Origin: a virus
Virus record (IMG/VR): IMGVR_UViG_3300004154_000058
Location: 1 to 20,086 of that record
Strand: one strand, 5' to 3'
DNA: 20,086 nucleotides
Numbering within the stretch: the first letter of the stretch is position 1; the number at the start of each line of letters is the position of its first letter. Positions 5,836-11,299 of this stretch are shown here, piece after piece. The notes under the pieces are model-generated. The model made no database searches. It was not told the origin of the DNA and was given only the letters and a program-made list of their open reading frames with translations. The position numbers and the translations under genes are program-made.

Positions 5836-6172
5836 AGCGATTATGGACCGGAAACGCTTCACTTTCGACGTGGAGTCGGAGGTGAAAAAAATAAAAGCGA
5901 GTGAACTTGGGCCATGCCTGGACCGGGCCAAGCAAATCATCTGCGGGGACAGGCAGGACGCCTACGGGAACCCGGAGGACAGTTTCGCACGGATCGCAAA
6001 CTACTGGTCAGTCTACCTAAGCCATCACGTTTCGCCTCTTGATGTGGCTCACTTGATGACGCTACTCAAAGTCGCCAGGATGCAGGGGCAAAAGTCCAAG
6101 AGGGACAATTACGACGACGCTTGCGGCTACTTATCCATCGCGGCGGGCAGGCTCTTGGGGGAGAGCGAATGA
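5816..6172 (+). CDS. DUF6378-type phage protein, 118 aa
   Basis: GTG 5816 is preceded by AGGAGA at 5804-5809, six nt away. The pattern RQDAYGNPEDSFARIANYW, then SPLDVAHLMTLLKVARM and KRDNYDDACGYLSIAAG matches the phage family DUF6378, whose members have roughly this length. The acidic residues and helical spacing recall MazG/dUTPase-like all-alpha hydrolases, but enzymatic activity has not been established to my knowledge. Its neighbours (nuclease, phosphoesterase) suggest a role in early nucleotide or DNA metabolism. The next gene starts in an ATGA overlap. Confidence 0.75.
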   Translation: MGKPIDEAIMDRKRFTFDVESEVKKIKASELGPCLDRAKQIICGDRQDAYGNPEDSFARIANYWSVYLSHHVSPLDVAHLMTLLKVARMQGQKSKRDNYDDACGYLSIAAGRLLGESE

Positions 6173-6933
6173 GCCGCGTCCCGCACTACCGGACACCTGA
6201 CGCCTGCCTGCTCTACAACTTGGGCGACGTTCACCGGGGCGACGAAGCGTGCGACGTGCCGCTTTTCGAGCGGGTCATCGGCCAAATCGAGCGCGAGAAA
6301 CACGCCCGGTGGGTTTCCACGGGCGACTTGTTGAACTGCGCCCTGGCTGGCGGCAAATCCTCGTCCTACACGTCCGCCTCGGTGCAGGAAGAGCTTGAGG
6401 CGCTGACGGAGAATCTGAAACCGATAGCCGCCAAGTGCCTCGGTTTCGTCGCGTCGAACCACCATGGCCGTATGGATCGTGCCGTGGGCATGAGCCTGGA
6501 CAAGGTGCTGGCGCAATATCTTGGTGTCCCTTACCTCGGCAAGCGCGGGAGGATTGCCATCACATGCAACCGCTTGTCGTACTGGATCGCGCTACATCAC
6601 CTGTGCGGCGGCGGGGCCACGATGGGCGCAAAAGCCAACAAGATGGAGCGGTTGACGCAATGGATGCCCGGCTTTGATGTCTACCTTGGAGGCCACACGC
6701 ACACGTTTTCCGTTTCCGAGGACGTGACAGAAGTCCCGGACCGCAAACGCTACATCATGCGTCCGCTGCGGTCACTCAAGACTGTGACGGGCCACTTTCT
6801 GGACTATGACAAGTCGTACGCCGCTGACATGATGTTGCCCGAGAAACCGAAAGGGGCGGTGGCAGTCACTCTTGATGCGTCGCCGTCTGGGAATGAGCGG
6901 CACAAGAAAATGCTCGCCGCGCTGATGAACTAA
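6169..6933 (+). CDS. Calcineurin-like metallophosphoesterase, 254 aa
   Basis: ATG 6169 overlaps the preceding stop. The metal-binding motifs of the calcineurin-like fold appear in order: D20-x-H22 (LGDVHRGD), G52-D53 (STGDLLN), N97-H98 (SNHHGR, replacing the usual GNHD), H143-H144, and GGH176-x-H178 (GGHTHTF). Such enzymes hydrolyse phosphomono- or diesters with two metal ions. Phage members are often placed near replication genes; targets proposed for the family include nucleic acid ends and cyclic nucleotides, and none can be chosen here. No signal peptide, so cytoplasmic. GNHD to SNHH is a common variation in phage versions. Confidence 0.85.
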   Translation: MSRVPHYRTPDACLLYNLGDVHRGDEACDVPLFERVIGQIEREKHARWVSTGDLLNCALAGGKSSSYTSASVQEELEALTENLKPIAAKCLGFVASNHHGRMDRAVGMSLDKVLAQYLGVPYLGKRGRIAITCNRLSYWIALHHLCGGGATMGAKANKMERLTQWMPGFDVYLGGHTHTFSVSEDVTEVPDRKRYIMRPLRSLKTVTGHFLDYDKSYAADMMLPEKPKGAVAVTLDASPSGNERHKKMLAALMN

Positions 6934-6943
6934 AGGGGGGGGG

Positions 6944-7219
6944 ATGGCGACACGGGAACGGTGGATCACGGGGGCCGTGGAGCGAGGGGTGGTGACGTTG
7001 GAGCAGGCGACGGCGGTTGTGGACTATATCTGCGAGACTGATGGCGGCGGGCCGATGTGGATTCCGCTGCCGCCTGGCGTCGATGGGCGTCTGAACCGGA
7101 ACGGTAAAATCGTTGCGCTATGGTCGCGGGGCGTCGGCGTGGCGCAACTCGCGGAGCGTTTCGGCATCACGCCACGTCATGTGAGGCGCATCATCACTCT
7201 ATTTGCATCGAGGAACTAG
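6944..7219 (+). CDS. Mor-like HTH transcription regulator, 91 aa
   Basis: Starts at ATG 6944 directly after a run of nine G (6935-6943) that must serve as its Shine-Dalgarno. The C-terminal half, from IPLPPGVDGRL, carries a helix-turn-helix: NGKIVALWSRGVGVAQLAERFG then ITPRHVRRIITLF. This layout matches the Mor/C activator family of Mu-like phages, which switch on middle or late genes. The protein is shorter than Mu Mor (129 aa). Its place between early metabolism and the lysis and packaging genes fits a late-gene activator; this is inference. A resolvase-type HTH of unrelated function is the alternative. A change in the poly-G run would alter the distance to the start codon. Confidence 0.65.
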   Translation: MATRERWITGAVERGVVTLEQATAVVDYICETDGGGPMWIPLPPGVDGRLNRNGKIVALWSRGVGVAQLAERFGITPRHVRRIITLFASRN

Positions 7220-7268
7220 GACCTCCCCCGGGATGGGCGATGTCCGCCCGTCCGCTCAATATTAGTTT

Positions 7269-7544
7269 ATGGACAATGTGAGCCGGGCTGAATTCGCTTT
7301 CCTCCATGCTCATTTCGGGCATCATGGATTCTCTGTCGAGAACGTGTTCCCGGTCTTCCCTGTCATTGAGATCACCGTCACCTGCGGTGACTGCAATACG
7401 ACGGCGACTATCCCATCTGACAGGCTCATTTGTCCATTTTGCTTCTCCCCCATCCCCCCCGGCCCGCCCGACATCCCCGTCCGGCAAGCCGCATCCTCCC
7501 GGCCATGCCGGGGGGGCAACTTTCGTGAAGAGGTTGCGGCATGA
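7269..7544 (+). CDS. Putative zinc-ribbon protein, 91 aa
   Basis: Open frame from ATG 7269 to the ATGA overlap with the lysis gene. It contains CGDC and CPFC about 15 residues apart (VTCGDCNTTATIPSDRLICP), a likely four-cysteine zinc ribbon, and a proline-rich tail (SPIPPGPPDIPVRQ). No good Shine-Dalgarno precedes ATG 7269, so the start may be wrong; the 49-bp gap upstream includes a small GGGCG/CGCCC hairpin near 7237-7251. Translational coupling to the next gene and the zinc motif argue that it is real. No family is recognised. Confidence 0.55.
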   Translation: MDNVSRAEFAFLHAHFGHHGFSVENVFPVFPVIEITVTCGDCNTTATIPSDRLICPFCFSPIPPGPPDIPVRQAASSRPCRGGNFREEVAA

Positions 7545-7948
7545 GCAAATCCATCCCCCGTGGCATCAGGAACAATAACCCGGGCAACATCCGCGTTTCT
7601 GCCACGCGCTGGCAGGGCGAGGTAGCCGGGAACGATTCCGCGTTCGAGACGTTCGGCGCGCCCGAGTACGGCATTCGTGCCATCGCCAAGCTGCTCATGG
7701 CTTATGAACGCCGCTACGGCATCGACACGCCGCTCAAAATCGCGATGCGTTGGGCGCCGCCGTGCGAGAACGACACGGACCGCTACGCCGCCGTGCTGGC
7801 CGCTGCCTGCGGCTGCACGCCCGAGACGGTCGTCAACGTGGGCGACCATCTCCACCAGCTCGTTCCCGCGATAATCAAGGTCGAAAACGGCAGCAACCCG
7901 TACCCGCCCGAGACAATCGCGGCGGGCATTAGGCTGGCGCATAATTGA
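7541..7948 (+). CDS. P5-like peptidoglycan hydrolase, probable endolysin
   Basis: 135 aa beginning MSKSIPRGIRNNNPGNIR. The RGIRNNNPGNIR start, FETFGAPEYGIRA, Y-x2-RYGIDTPLKIAMRWAPP and the EN-x-TDRYAAV segment identify the family often annotated 'structural protein P5' after phage PRD1, a lysozyme-like fold with the usual length of about 130-150 aa. It opens a lysis cassette (small protein, holin-like, Rz, Rz1), so an endolysin role is likely. The exact bond cleaved is not established. There is no signal peptide or SAR segment; export would need the holin-like protein downstream. Confidence 0.8.
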   Translation: MSKSIPRGIRNNNPGNIRVSATRWQGEVAGNDSAFETFGAPEYGIRAIAKLLMAYERRYGIDTPLKIAMRWAPPCENDTDRYAAVLAAACGCTPETVVNVGDHLHQLVPAIIKVENGSNPYPPETIAAGIRLAHN

Positions 7949-8085
7949 TTCGGCGCTGGCTCCAGCACCACTTCAACCCGGCGCACGTCCGCTGCCGTCT
8001 GATCGACCTGGGCGTGCATCGCTGGCGGGCTACCAGGTGGGCGATGTGGTACGAGCGCGTCATCTACAATCGAGTCCTGCGGTGA
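7945..8085 (+). CDS. 46-aa lysis-cassette protein with TTG start
   Basis: TTG 7945 overlaps the previous stop (TTGA), and the frame ends at 8085 inside a GTGA overlap with the next gene, filling the 134-bp gap exactly. The product is basic and tryptophan-rich: (M)IRRWLQHHFNPAHVRCRLID followed by LGVHRWRATRWAMWYERVIY. The FNP-x-HV-x-CRL pattern occurs in small phage proteins of lysis regions, as I recall, with unknown function. It may bind membrane or DNA through its Arg/Trp-rich helix. It is too short for routine gene finders; tight coupling on both sides supports it. Confidence 0.65.
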   Translation: MIRRWLQHHFNPAHVRCRLIDLGVHRWRATRWAMWYERVIYNRVLR

Positions 8086-8297
8086 ACGCCTTCCAGGACA
8101 TATTTTCCGACGGCCAGGGGCGTCTGTCGTCCATGCGGCTGCTCGTCGCGCTGGTCATCGTCAATGAGATCGTAATGCGCTGGGTGGCGCTGTTTTGGGT
8201 CGGCCAGGCCAGCCTCTCCACCTGGGGCGACATTGCCGCTATTGCGGTGCCGTTTGGGGCCAAGGCCATGCAAGCCGCTTTCGAGGAGAAGGAATGA
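8082..8297 (+). CDS. Holin-like membrane protein, 71 aa
   Basis: GTG 8082 in a GTGA overlap. After a short polar N-terminus with GRLSSMRL (residues 13-20), a hydrophobic segment LLVALVIVNEIVMRWVALFW spans about 20-39, and a second, weaker one, IAAIAVPFGAKAMQAAF, spans about 56-72, ending in a charged tail (EEKE). The SSMR-plus-two-helix architecture and position between endolysin and spanins fit a class II-like holin that permeabilises the inner membrane to release endolysin. No direct homology is provable from sequence alone; a minor membrane protein is the alternative. Confidence 0.65.
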   Translation: MNAFQDIFSDGQGRLSSMRLLVALVIVNEIVMRWVALFWVGQASLSTWGDIAAIAVPFGAKAMQAAFEEKE

Positions 8298-8752
8298 CAA
8301 CCGCCAAGTGGATCATCATCGCGGCCATCCTCGCCGCTGTCGCTGCCACGGAGCTGCATGTCGCCTCACTGCGGTCCAAAATCGCGGACGCGCAGGTTAA
8401 AGTGGCGGCTCTCGAAGAGCAGGTCCGGGCGCGTGACGCCAGAATCGCGGGCCTAGAGAACGTCGTGGCGGTGCGAGACAAGGAGTTGACCGCCCACGTG
8501 CAGCTCTCCGAAGATGCGCTTGCCGCAAATGAGACTCTCCTGCGGCGGTTGTGGGAAGTCAACGAAATCTTATCCAGCTCGACGCCCACGCAGGCCAAGC
8601 CGGGGGAGATCACCGATGCCAAGACGAATCGCGCTGTTGTGCGCCATCTCAATGGGCTTGTGCCTTCTGTCGTGCGCGAAAGCACCTCCTCCCCGGGAAA
8701 TAATCGTCCCGCAGCTGGTGACGCTATCCCCGTGCCCAAAGCCGTACAGTGA
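8294..8752 (+). CDS. Rz-like inner-membrane spanin, 152 aa
   Basis: ATG 8294 with AGGAGAAGG upstream and ATGA overlap. Residues about 5-20 (KWIIIAAILAAVAATE) form an N-terminal signal-anchor helix, followed by a long coiled coil (LRSKIADAQVKVAALEEQ, ARIAGLENVV, KELTAHVQLSEDALAANE), typical of i-spanins. The C-terminal 45 residues are encoded by DNA that also carries the Rz1-like gene in another frame. It would cross the periplasm and bind the Rz1 lipoprotein to fuse the membranes in the last step of lysis. Confidence 0.8.
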   Translation: MTTAKWIIIAAILAAVAATELHVASLRSKIADAQVKVAALEEQVRARDARIAGLENVVAVRDKELTAHVQLSEDALAANETLLRRLWEVNEILSSSTPTQAKPGEITDAKTNRAVVRHLNGLVPSVVRESTSSPGNNRPAAGDAIPVPKAVQ

Positions 8753-8897
8753 CCTTGACGTCCACCCGTGGGACGAGTCCGTCAGCATGGGGCATGCGCG
8801 TAACATGAGGATCACCGCCTACAATTTCGAGACGCTGATGTCCGCCATGAAACTCCGCGATGCGGTCATAACATGCTACGAGGCCAAGATAAAATGA
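8616..8897 (+). CDS. Rz1-like outer-membrane lipoprotein spanin, 93 aa
   Basis: Starts at ATG 8616 inside the Rz-like gene in the +1 frame, with GGGAG about 8 nt upstream, and extends 145 bp beyond the Rz stop. The N-terminus is a lipoprotein signal, MPRRIALLCAISMGLCLLSC, with lipobox LLSC and lipidated Cys20, followed by proline-rich APPPREIIVPQ, as expected for o-spanins. The nested, overlapping Rz/Rz1 architecture is classical and confirms a Gram-negative host. The C-terminal half (DLDVHPWDE...) extends further than in short Rz1 proteins. Two more cysteines are present in the mature part. Confidence 0.8.
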   Translation: MPRRIALLCAISMGLCLLSCAKAPPPREIIVPQLVTLSPCPKPYSDLDVHPWDESVSMGHARNMRITAYNFETLMSAMKLRDAVITCYEAKIK

Positions 8898-9196
8898 CGG
8901 GGATATCAGTGGACATAGCGGCACTTGGGGCGATTCTCTCGAACGTCATTTTGGGCATCGTGGCGTTTTTTGGCAAACGCTGGATGGAGCGTGTGGACCT
9001 GCGCCTGGACCGTTTCGAGGCGGACTCCAAAAACTGTGCGCTCAATTTCCTGTCCACTTTCCGCACGAAGGAAGAGGCCACGAGGGCATGGGACGCCGCC
9101 CGAGCTGAATGGGACGATCAGTGGTCGAAACTCAATGACCACGACAGGCGGCTGACGCGACTTGAGACGGTCTGTGAGCGGGAACACGGACGATAA
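8894..9196 (+). CDS. XhlA-like membrane-anchored coiled-coil protein, 100 aa
   Basis: ATG 8894 overlaps the spanin stop (ATGA). Residues about 8-27 (IAALGAILSNVILGIVAFFG) form one membrane helix, followed by a basic KRW and a long amphipathic helix (MERVDLRLDRFEADSKN, then TRAWDAARAEWDDQWSKL and HDRRLTRLETV). Hemolysin XhlA-like accessory lysis proteins have this plan in the reverse order (coil, then membrane helix), so the match is loose. It is the last gene of the leftmost plus-strand operon. It may assist holin function or act as superinfection exclusion; function is open. Confidence 0.65.
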   Translation: MTGISVDIAALGAILSNVILGIVAFFGKRWMERVDLRLDRFEADSKNCALNFLSTFRTKEEATRAWDAARAEWDDQWSKLNDHDRRLTRLETVCEREHGR

Positions 9197-9201
9197 ATTT
9201 C

Positions 9202-9222
9202 GGCCTTCGGGCCACGGTCTTT
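9202..9222 (+). terminator. Weak possible terminator after lysis operon
   Basis: GGCC-TTCG-GGCC (9202-9213) is a 4-bp stem with a stable UUCG loop, followed by ACGGTCTTTG. The stem and T-run are short. It is placed where the plus-strand operon should end, before the opposing minus-strand genes. Confidence 0.3.
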
Positions 9223-9235
9223 GACAACCTAGCGC

Positions 9236-9268
9236 AAAAAAAAGCCCCCCGGCGTCGGCCAGGGGGCT
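9236..9268 (-). terminator. Strong intrinsic terminator for the minus-strand cassette
   Basis: AGCCCCC (9243-9249) pairs perfectly with GGGGGCT (9262-9268). On the minus strand the hairpin is followed by eight T (plus-strand A-run 9236-9243). It lies 9 bp beyond the stop of the last minus-strand gene. There is no T-run on the plus-strand side, so it is directional. Confidence 0.88.
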
Positions 9269-9276
9269 GGGTTGCA

Positions 9277-9462
9277 CTACAGGCACCGCTGGTCTTCATT
9301 CCAGCGGGCCAGAACCTCGGCAGCCTTCGCGTACTGCTCGTCCGTGCCGCCATCCTCGTAGAGGGTGGCGTAGTCGGACGGCGTAGCTAGATCGAAAAAC
9401 TGGCTGCCGACCTTAAACATCCCCAGCCGAACCTGCTCGTAAAAATTAGTCTTCGCGCTCAT
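9277..9462 (-). CDS. Hypothetical protein, 61 aa, third gene of reverse cassette
   Basis: ATG complementary to 9460-9462 with GGGGAGAA just upstream; the longer frame above it overlaps the HTH gene and lacks an RBS. The product (MSAKTNFYEQVRLGMFKVG...) is acidic, with a central FFDLATPSDYATLYEDGG and a C-terminal helix KAAEVLARWNEDQRCL. It overlaps the end of the HTH gene by 17 bp and is followed directly by the terminator. No family recognised. Its small size and acidic charge would fit an anti-regulator or DNA mimic, but this is a guess. Confidence 0.7.
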   Translation of the reverse strand: MSAKTNFYEQVRLGMFKVGSQFFDLATPSDYATLYEDGGTDEQYAKAAEVLARWNEDQRCL

Positions 9463-9652
9463 GATTTCTCCCCTTTGTTTTCGTCCATTGCCGAGATGCG
9501 GCGTACTCCGCCAGATCGCCCGGCATGATGAGCCAGGCCATCCCGTGCCTCCGGGCCTTGAGGCGACCACGCTTGGCCGCCTGCTGGATGGCCCGGAGAG
9601 TGATCCCGAGGCGTGTAGCGGCCTCTGCTGCGGTGAGAGGGCGGGGGGGCAT
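9446..9652 (-). CDS. Excisionase/MerR-type HTH protein, 68 aa
   Basis: Starts at the ATG complementary to 9650-9652. The sequence LTAAEAATRLGITLRAIQQA, then KRGRLKARRHGMAWLI and DLAEYAAS has the layout of the helix_turn_helix 'excisionase family' domain (HTH_17): recognition helix plus a small wing. Such proteins are transcription regulators or recombination directionality factors. No integrase is present in the window, so a regulatory role for its own cassette is equally likely. It is the middle gene of three, between the 199-aa protein and a 61-aa protein. A run of seven G on the plus strand (9643-9649) sits at codons 2-3, a spot prone to slippage. Confidence 0.78.
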   Translation of the reverse strand: MPPRPLTAAEAATRLGITLRAIQQAAKRGRLKARRHGMAWLIMPGDLAEYAASRQWTKTKGRNHERED

Positions 9653-9654
9653 AG

Positions 9655-10251
9655 CTATAAAACCTCTATCGTCCAGCCGTCGGGCTGGCTAGGGCTGGCC
9701 CGTTGTGATTCCTCGTCCAGCTCCTGTAGAATTTGGAGGGCCTCGGAAAAATAGGACCTCGACCGGGACGGGTCATTGCTCCTGGAAATCAGGATTTCTA
9801 CCGCCTCACCCAGCGGGAGCCGGATGTCCTGCGGCCCCGTGGGGTTTTCGCGCAGCAGCGAGCGATACACGTCCCCATTTCGGAAAAACACGCTGCTTGA
9901 TTCCTCTGTCGCGATGTCAAGAAAATTGTATAACGATGATCCGGAATGCCCAGATTCGAGCCGGGAATCTACCGTGTGTAGACTGGTCCCATGCTGCTCA
10001 CAGATATCGATATAATGCAGGCGTGTGGCGAGTAACATAACATCGCCCATCCCATGCGTTGTTATGGGTGGCTCGTGATCGAGCATGCGCATCGCGTCTG
10101 ACAGGACGATACTCCTCAAAATTGTGTCCTCGTCGGCGTGTCCGTGGTGCATTAACTGGGCGTGCTGAACACGCGCCTGGAGGTCGCGCACGACGGCGGC
10201 GGTGACGGTGACGCGGATTTTGGCATTCTGGAATTGACGAGTGGTGCCCAT
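9655..10251 (-). CDS. Unknown protein with possible RHH N-terminus, 198 aa
   Basis: First gene of the reverse cassette. The upstream ATG at 10257 sits directly on the AGGAG (10259-10263), so the ATG at 10251 with 7-nt spacing is chosen. Residues about 9-55 (KIRVTVTAAVVRDLQARV ... DEDTILRSIVLSDAMRML) could form a beta strand plus two helices as in ribbon-helix-helix proteins. The rest, with LLATRLHYIDICEQHG, SSSVFFRNGDVYRSLLRE and a C-terminal acidic helix SYFSEALQILQELDEE, matches nothing I recognise. It has its own promoter candidate upstream. Function unknown: regulator, moron or defence/anti-defence protein are all possible. Confidence 0.72.
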   Translation of the reverse strand: MGTTRQFQNAKIRVTVTAAVVRDLQARVQHAQLMHHGHADEDTILRSIVLSDAMRMLDHEPPITTHGMGDVMLLATRLHYIDICEQHGTSLHTVDSRLESGHSGSSLYNFLDIATEESSSVFFRNGDVYRSLLRENPTGPQDIRLPLGEAVEILISRSNDPSRSRSYFSEALQILQELDEESQRASPSQPDGWTIEVL

Positions 10252-10294
10252 GTTCATCTCCTGTTTTGTGGCCCCGGGCCAAGTCCCGTCCGCC

Positions 10295-10333
10295 GTTGAC
10301 TAATAGATAGTACGCAAACGCGAACAAGTCAAC
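10295..10333 (-). promoter_or_regulatory. Minus-strand promoter inside a GTTGACT/AGTCAAC inverted repeat
   Basis: On the minus strand, TTGACT (complement of 10327-10332) is followed after 17 nt by TATCTA (complement of 10304-10309), a good -35 with a partial -10. The same DNA is a perfect 7-bp inverted repeat, GTTGACT 10295-10301 and AGTCAAC 10327-10333, half-sites about three helical turns apart. Transcription would start near 10297 and run into the three-gene cassette. The inverted repeat may be the operator of one of the cassette's DNA-binding proteins. Confidence 0.5.
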
Positions 10334-10357
10334 AGGTTTATCAAAATATTATCTCAA

Positions 10358-10478
10358 GCAATTGCGCTAGGTTGTGTGCTGACACAGAAGAATTTGCGGG
10401 CCAACTTTGTTTGGGGCTAGACCGGCCAGTCGAAAAGCGGAAACCCTGATCCGCCTGCCCCAAACGAATCTATCAGGG
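10358..10478. other. Cluster of inverted repeats upstream of packaging operon
   Basis: In 121 bp lie GCAATTGC (10358-10365), TGTGT-GCTG-ACACA (10373-10386), the near-palindrome GACCGGCCAGTC (10420-10431) and CCCTGAT...ATCAGGG (10444-10450 / 10472-10478). No good sigma-70 promoter is seen for the plus strand. The cluster could bind a late activator, the HTH proteins encoded nearby, or terminase. The AT-rich block 10334-10365 contrasts with the neighbouring DNA. Confidence 0.45.
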
Positions 10479-10497
10479 CGCTACAGGGGGCGACAAT

Positions 10498-10929
10498 GTG
10501 GGAAACGAGAACATCACCCTCCAGGGTCTCGTTTTTAAGGCGCAAGACCTGACAACACCGGAGAAAATCGTGGCGCTTTGCCTGATCTGGCACAGGAACC
10601 AAAAAACCGGGCGGTGTGACCCGGGACAGGCCAGGATTTGCATGGAAACTGGGCTAAAAGAGCGGGCGGTTCGTGAGGCAATCCACGGGCTTGTCGCCAA
10701 AAAGCTCCTCGTCGCCACCAGGACACAGAAGACGACGCGATACCAGTTTTGCGCGGCCTATGGTTCTCTTAATGGTTTACCGGCATTAAACGCCGGTCTG
10801 GACCGGCAGCAAACGCCGGTCGGAAAATCAACTCACTCGCGGCGCGCTGCCCCCAAAATGTTTTGGCGCAACCGCAACGACGACGGCACGCCGTGTGAAT
10901 CCTATTTGGACGAGGCGTACAATGGGTGA
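10498..10929 (+). CDS. Winged-helix DNA-binding protein, 143 aa
   Basis: GTG 10498 follows AGGGGGCG by about 8 nt. Residues 19-80 form a winged helix of the kind found in phage and plasmid replication proteins: LTTPEKIVALCLIWHRN, then DPGQARICMETGLKERAVRE, AIHGLVAKKLLVATRTQKTT with wing TRYQF. The C-terminal half is a polar, proline- and arginine-rich tail (...SRRAAPKMFWRNRND). It heads the packaging operon and overlaps terS by 8 bp. Its gene contains two 19-bp hairpin repeats (10779-10820). It may be a second initiator-like protein, a late-operon regulator or a packaging-site binding protein. Domain confidence is fair, function open. Confidence 0.7.
   Translation: MGNENITLQGLVFKAQDLTTPEKIVALCLIWHRNQKTGRCDPGQARICMETGLKERAVREAIHGLVAKKLLVATRTQKTTRYQFCAAYGSLNGLPALNAGLDRQQTPVGKSTHSRRAAPKMFWRNRNDDGTPCESYLDEAYNG
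10779..10820 (+). repeat. Two tandem ACCGGC-N7-GCCGGT hairpins, 23-bp period
   Basis: ACCGGCATTAAACGCCGGT (10779-10797) and ACCGGCAGCAAACGCCGGT (10802-10820) are each perfect 6-bp inverted repeats around 7 nt, with the AAAC of the loop conserved. The 23-bp period is not a multiple of three: the first is read LPALNAG, the second DRQQTPV. The repetition is therefore at DNA level. Candidate binding sites for initiator, repressor or terminase. Confidence 0.75.
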
Positions 10930-11299
10930 GGCCAAACGAATCAAAGCAAAAAAACCCGTGTGGTCAACCCGGGCGAAGAACTCGCTTGAGGAGTGCGCCG
11001 AGGCGCTGCGGGCGTCTGGTGGGTTTATTACTCACGCGGCGCGGATGCTTGGCGTCGTGCCCGGGTCACTGAGCGTCAGGGTCAAAAATCACCCGGAACT
11101 CCAGGCGGTCATCGAAGAGGTGCGGGAGCGGCATCTTGACCTGGCCGAGAGTGCGCTGATGTCGAAGGTCGGCGACAAGGACCTGGGCGCTATCTGTTTT
11201 TACCTCAAGTGCCAGGGCAAGCAGCGCGGGTACATCGAGCGGCAGGACATCCATCAGAAGGTTGACGGGAAACTAGAGATCACATGGCAAGAATCGTAA
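10922..11299 (+). CDS. terS: Terminase small subunit
   Basis: 125 aa from ATG 10922 with GAGG six nt upstream. The N-terminus is basic (KRIKAKKPVW), followed by a helix-turn-helix, FITHAARMLGVVPGSLSVRV, and a central helical segment ending DLAESALMSKVGDKDLGAIC with FYLKCQGKQRGY, which is typical of small terminases (DLAE-x-AL ... AI-x-F-x-LK). It recognises the packaging site on phage DNA and presents it to the large subunit, whose gene starts 16 bp before this one ends. The identification rests on the domain pattern and its place before terL. Confidence 0.85.
   Translation: MGEAKRIKAKKPVWSTRAKNSLEECAEALRASGGFITHAARMLGVVPGSLSVRVKNHPELQAVIEEVRERHLDLAESALMSKVGDKDLGAICFYLKCQGKQRGYIERQDIHQKVDGKLEITWQES

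Noticed and set aside
9446-9652. Calling the HTH protein a true excisionase
   Set aside because: The domain type fits, but no integrase or att site is visible in the window, so only the family-level name is used.
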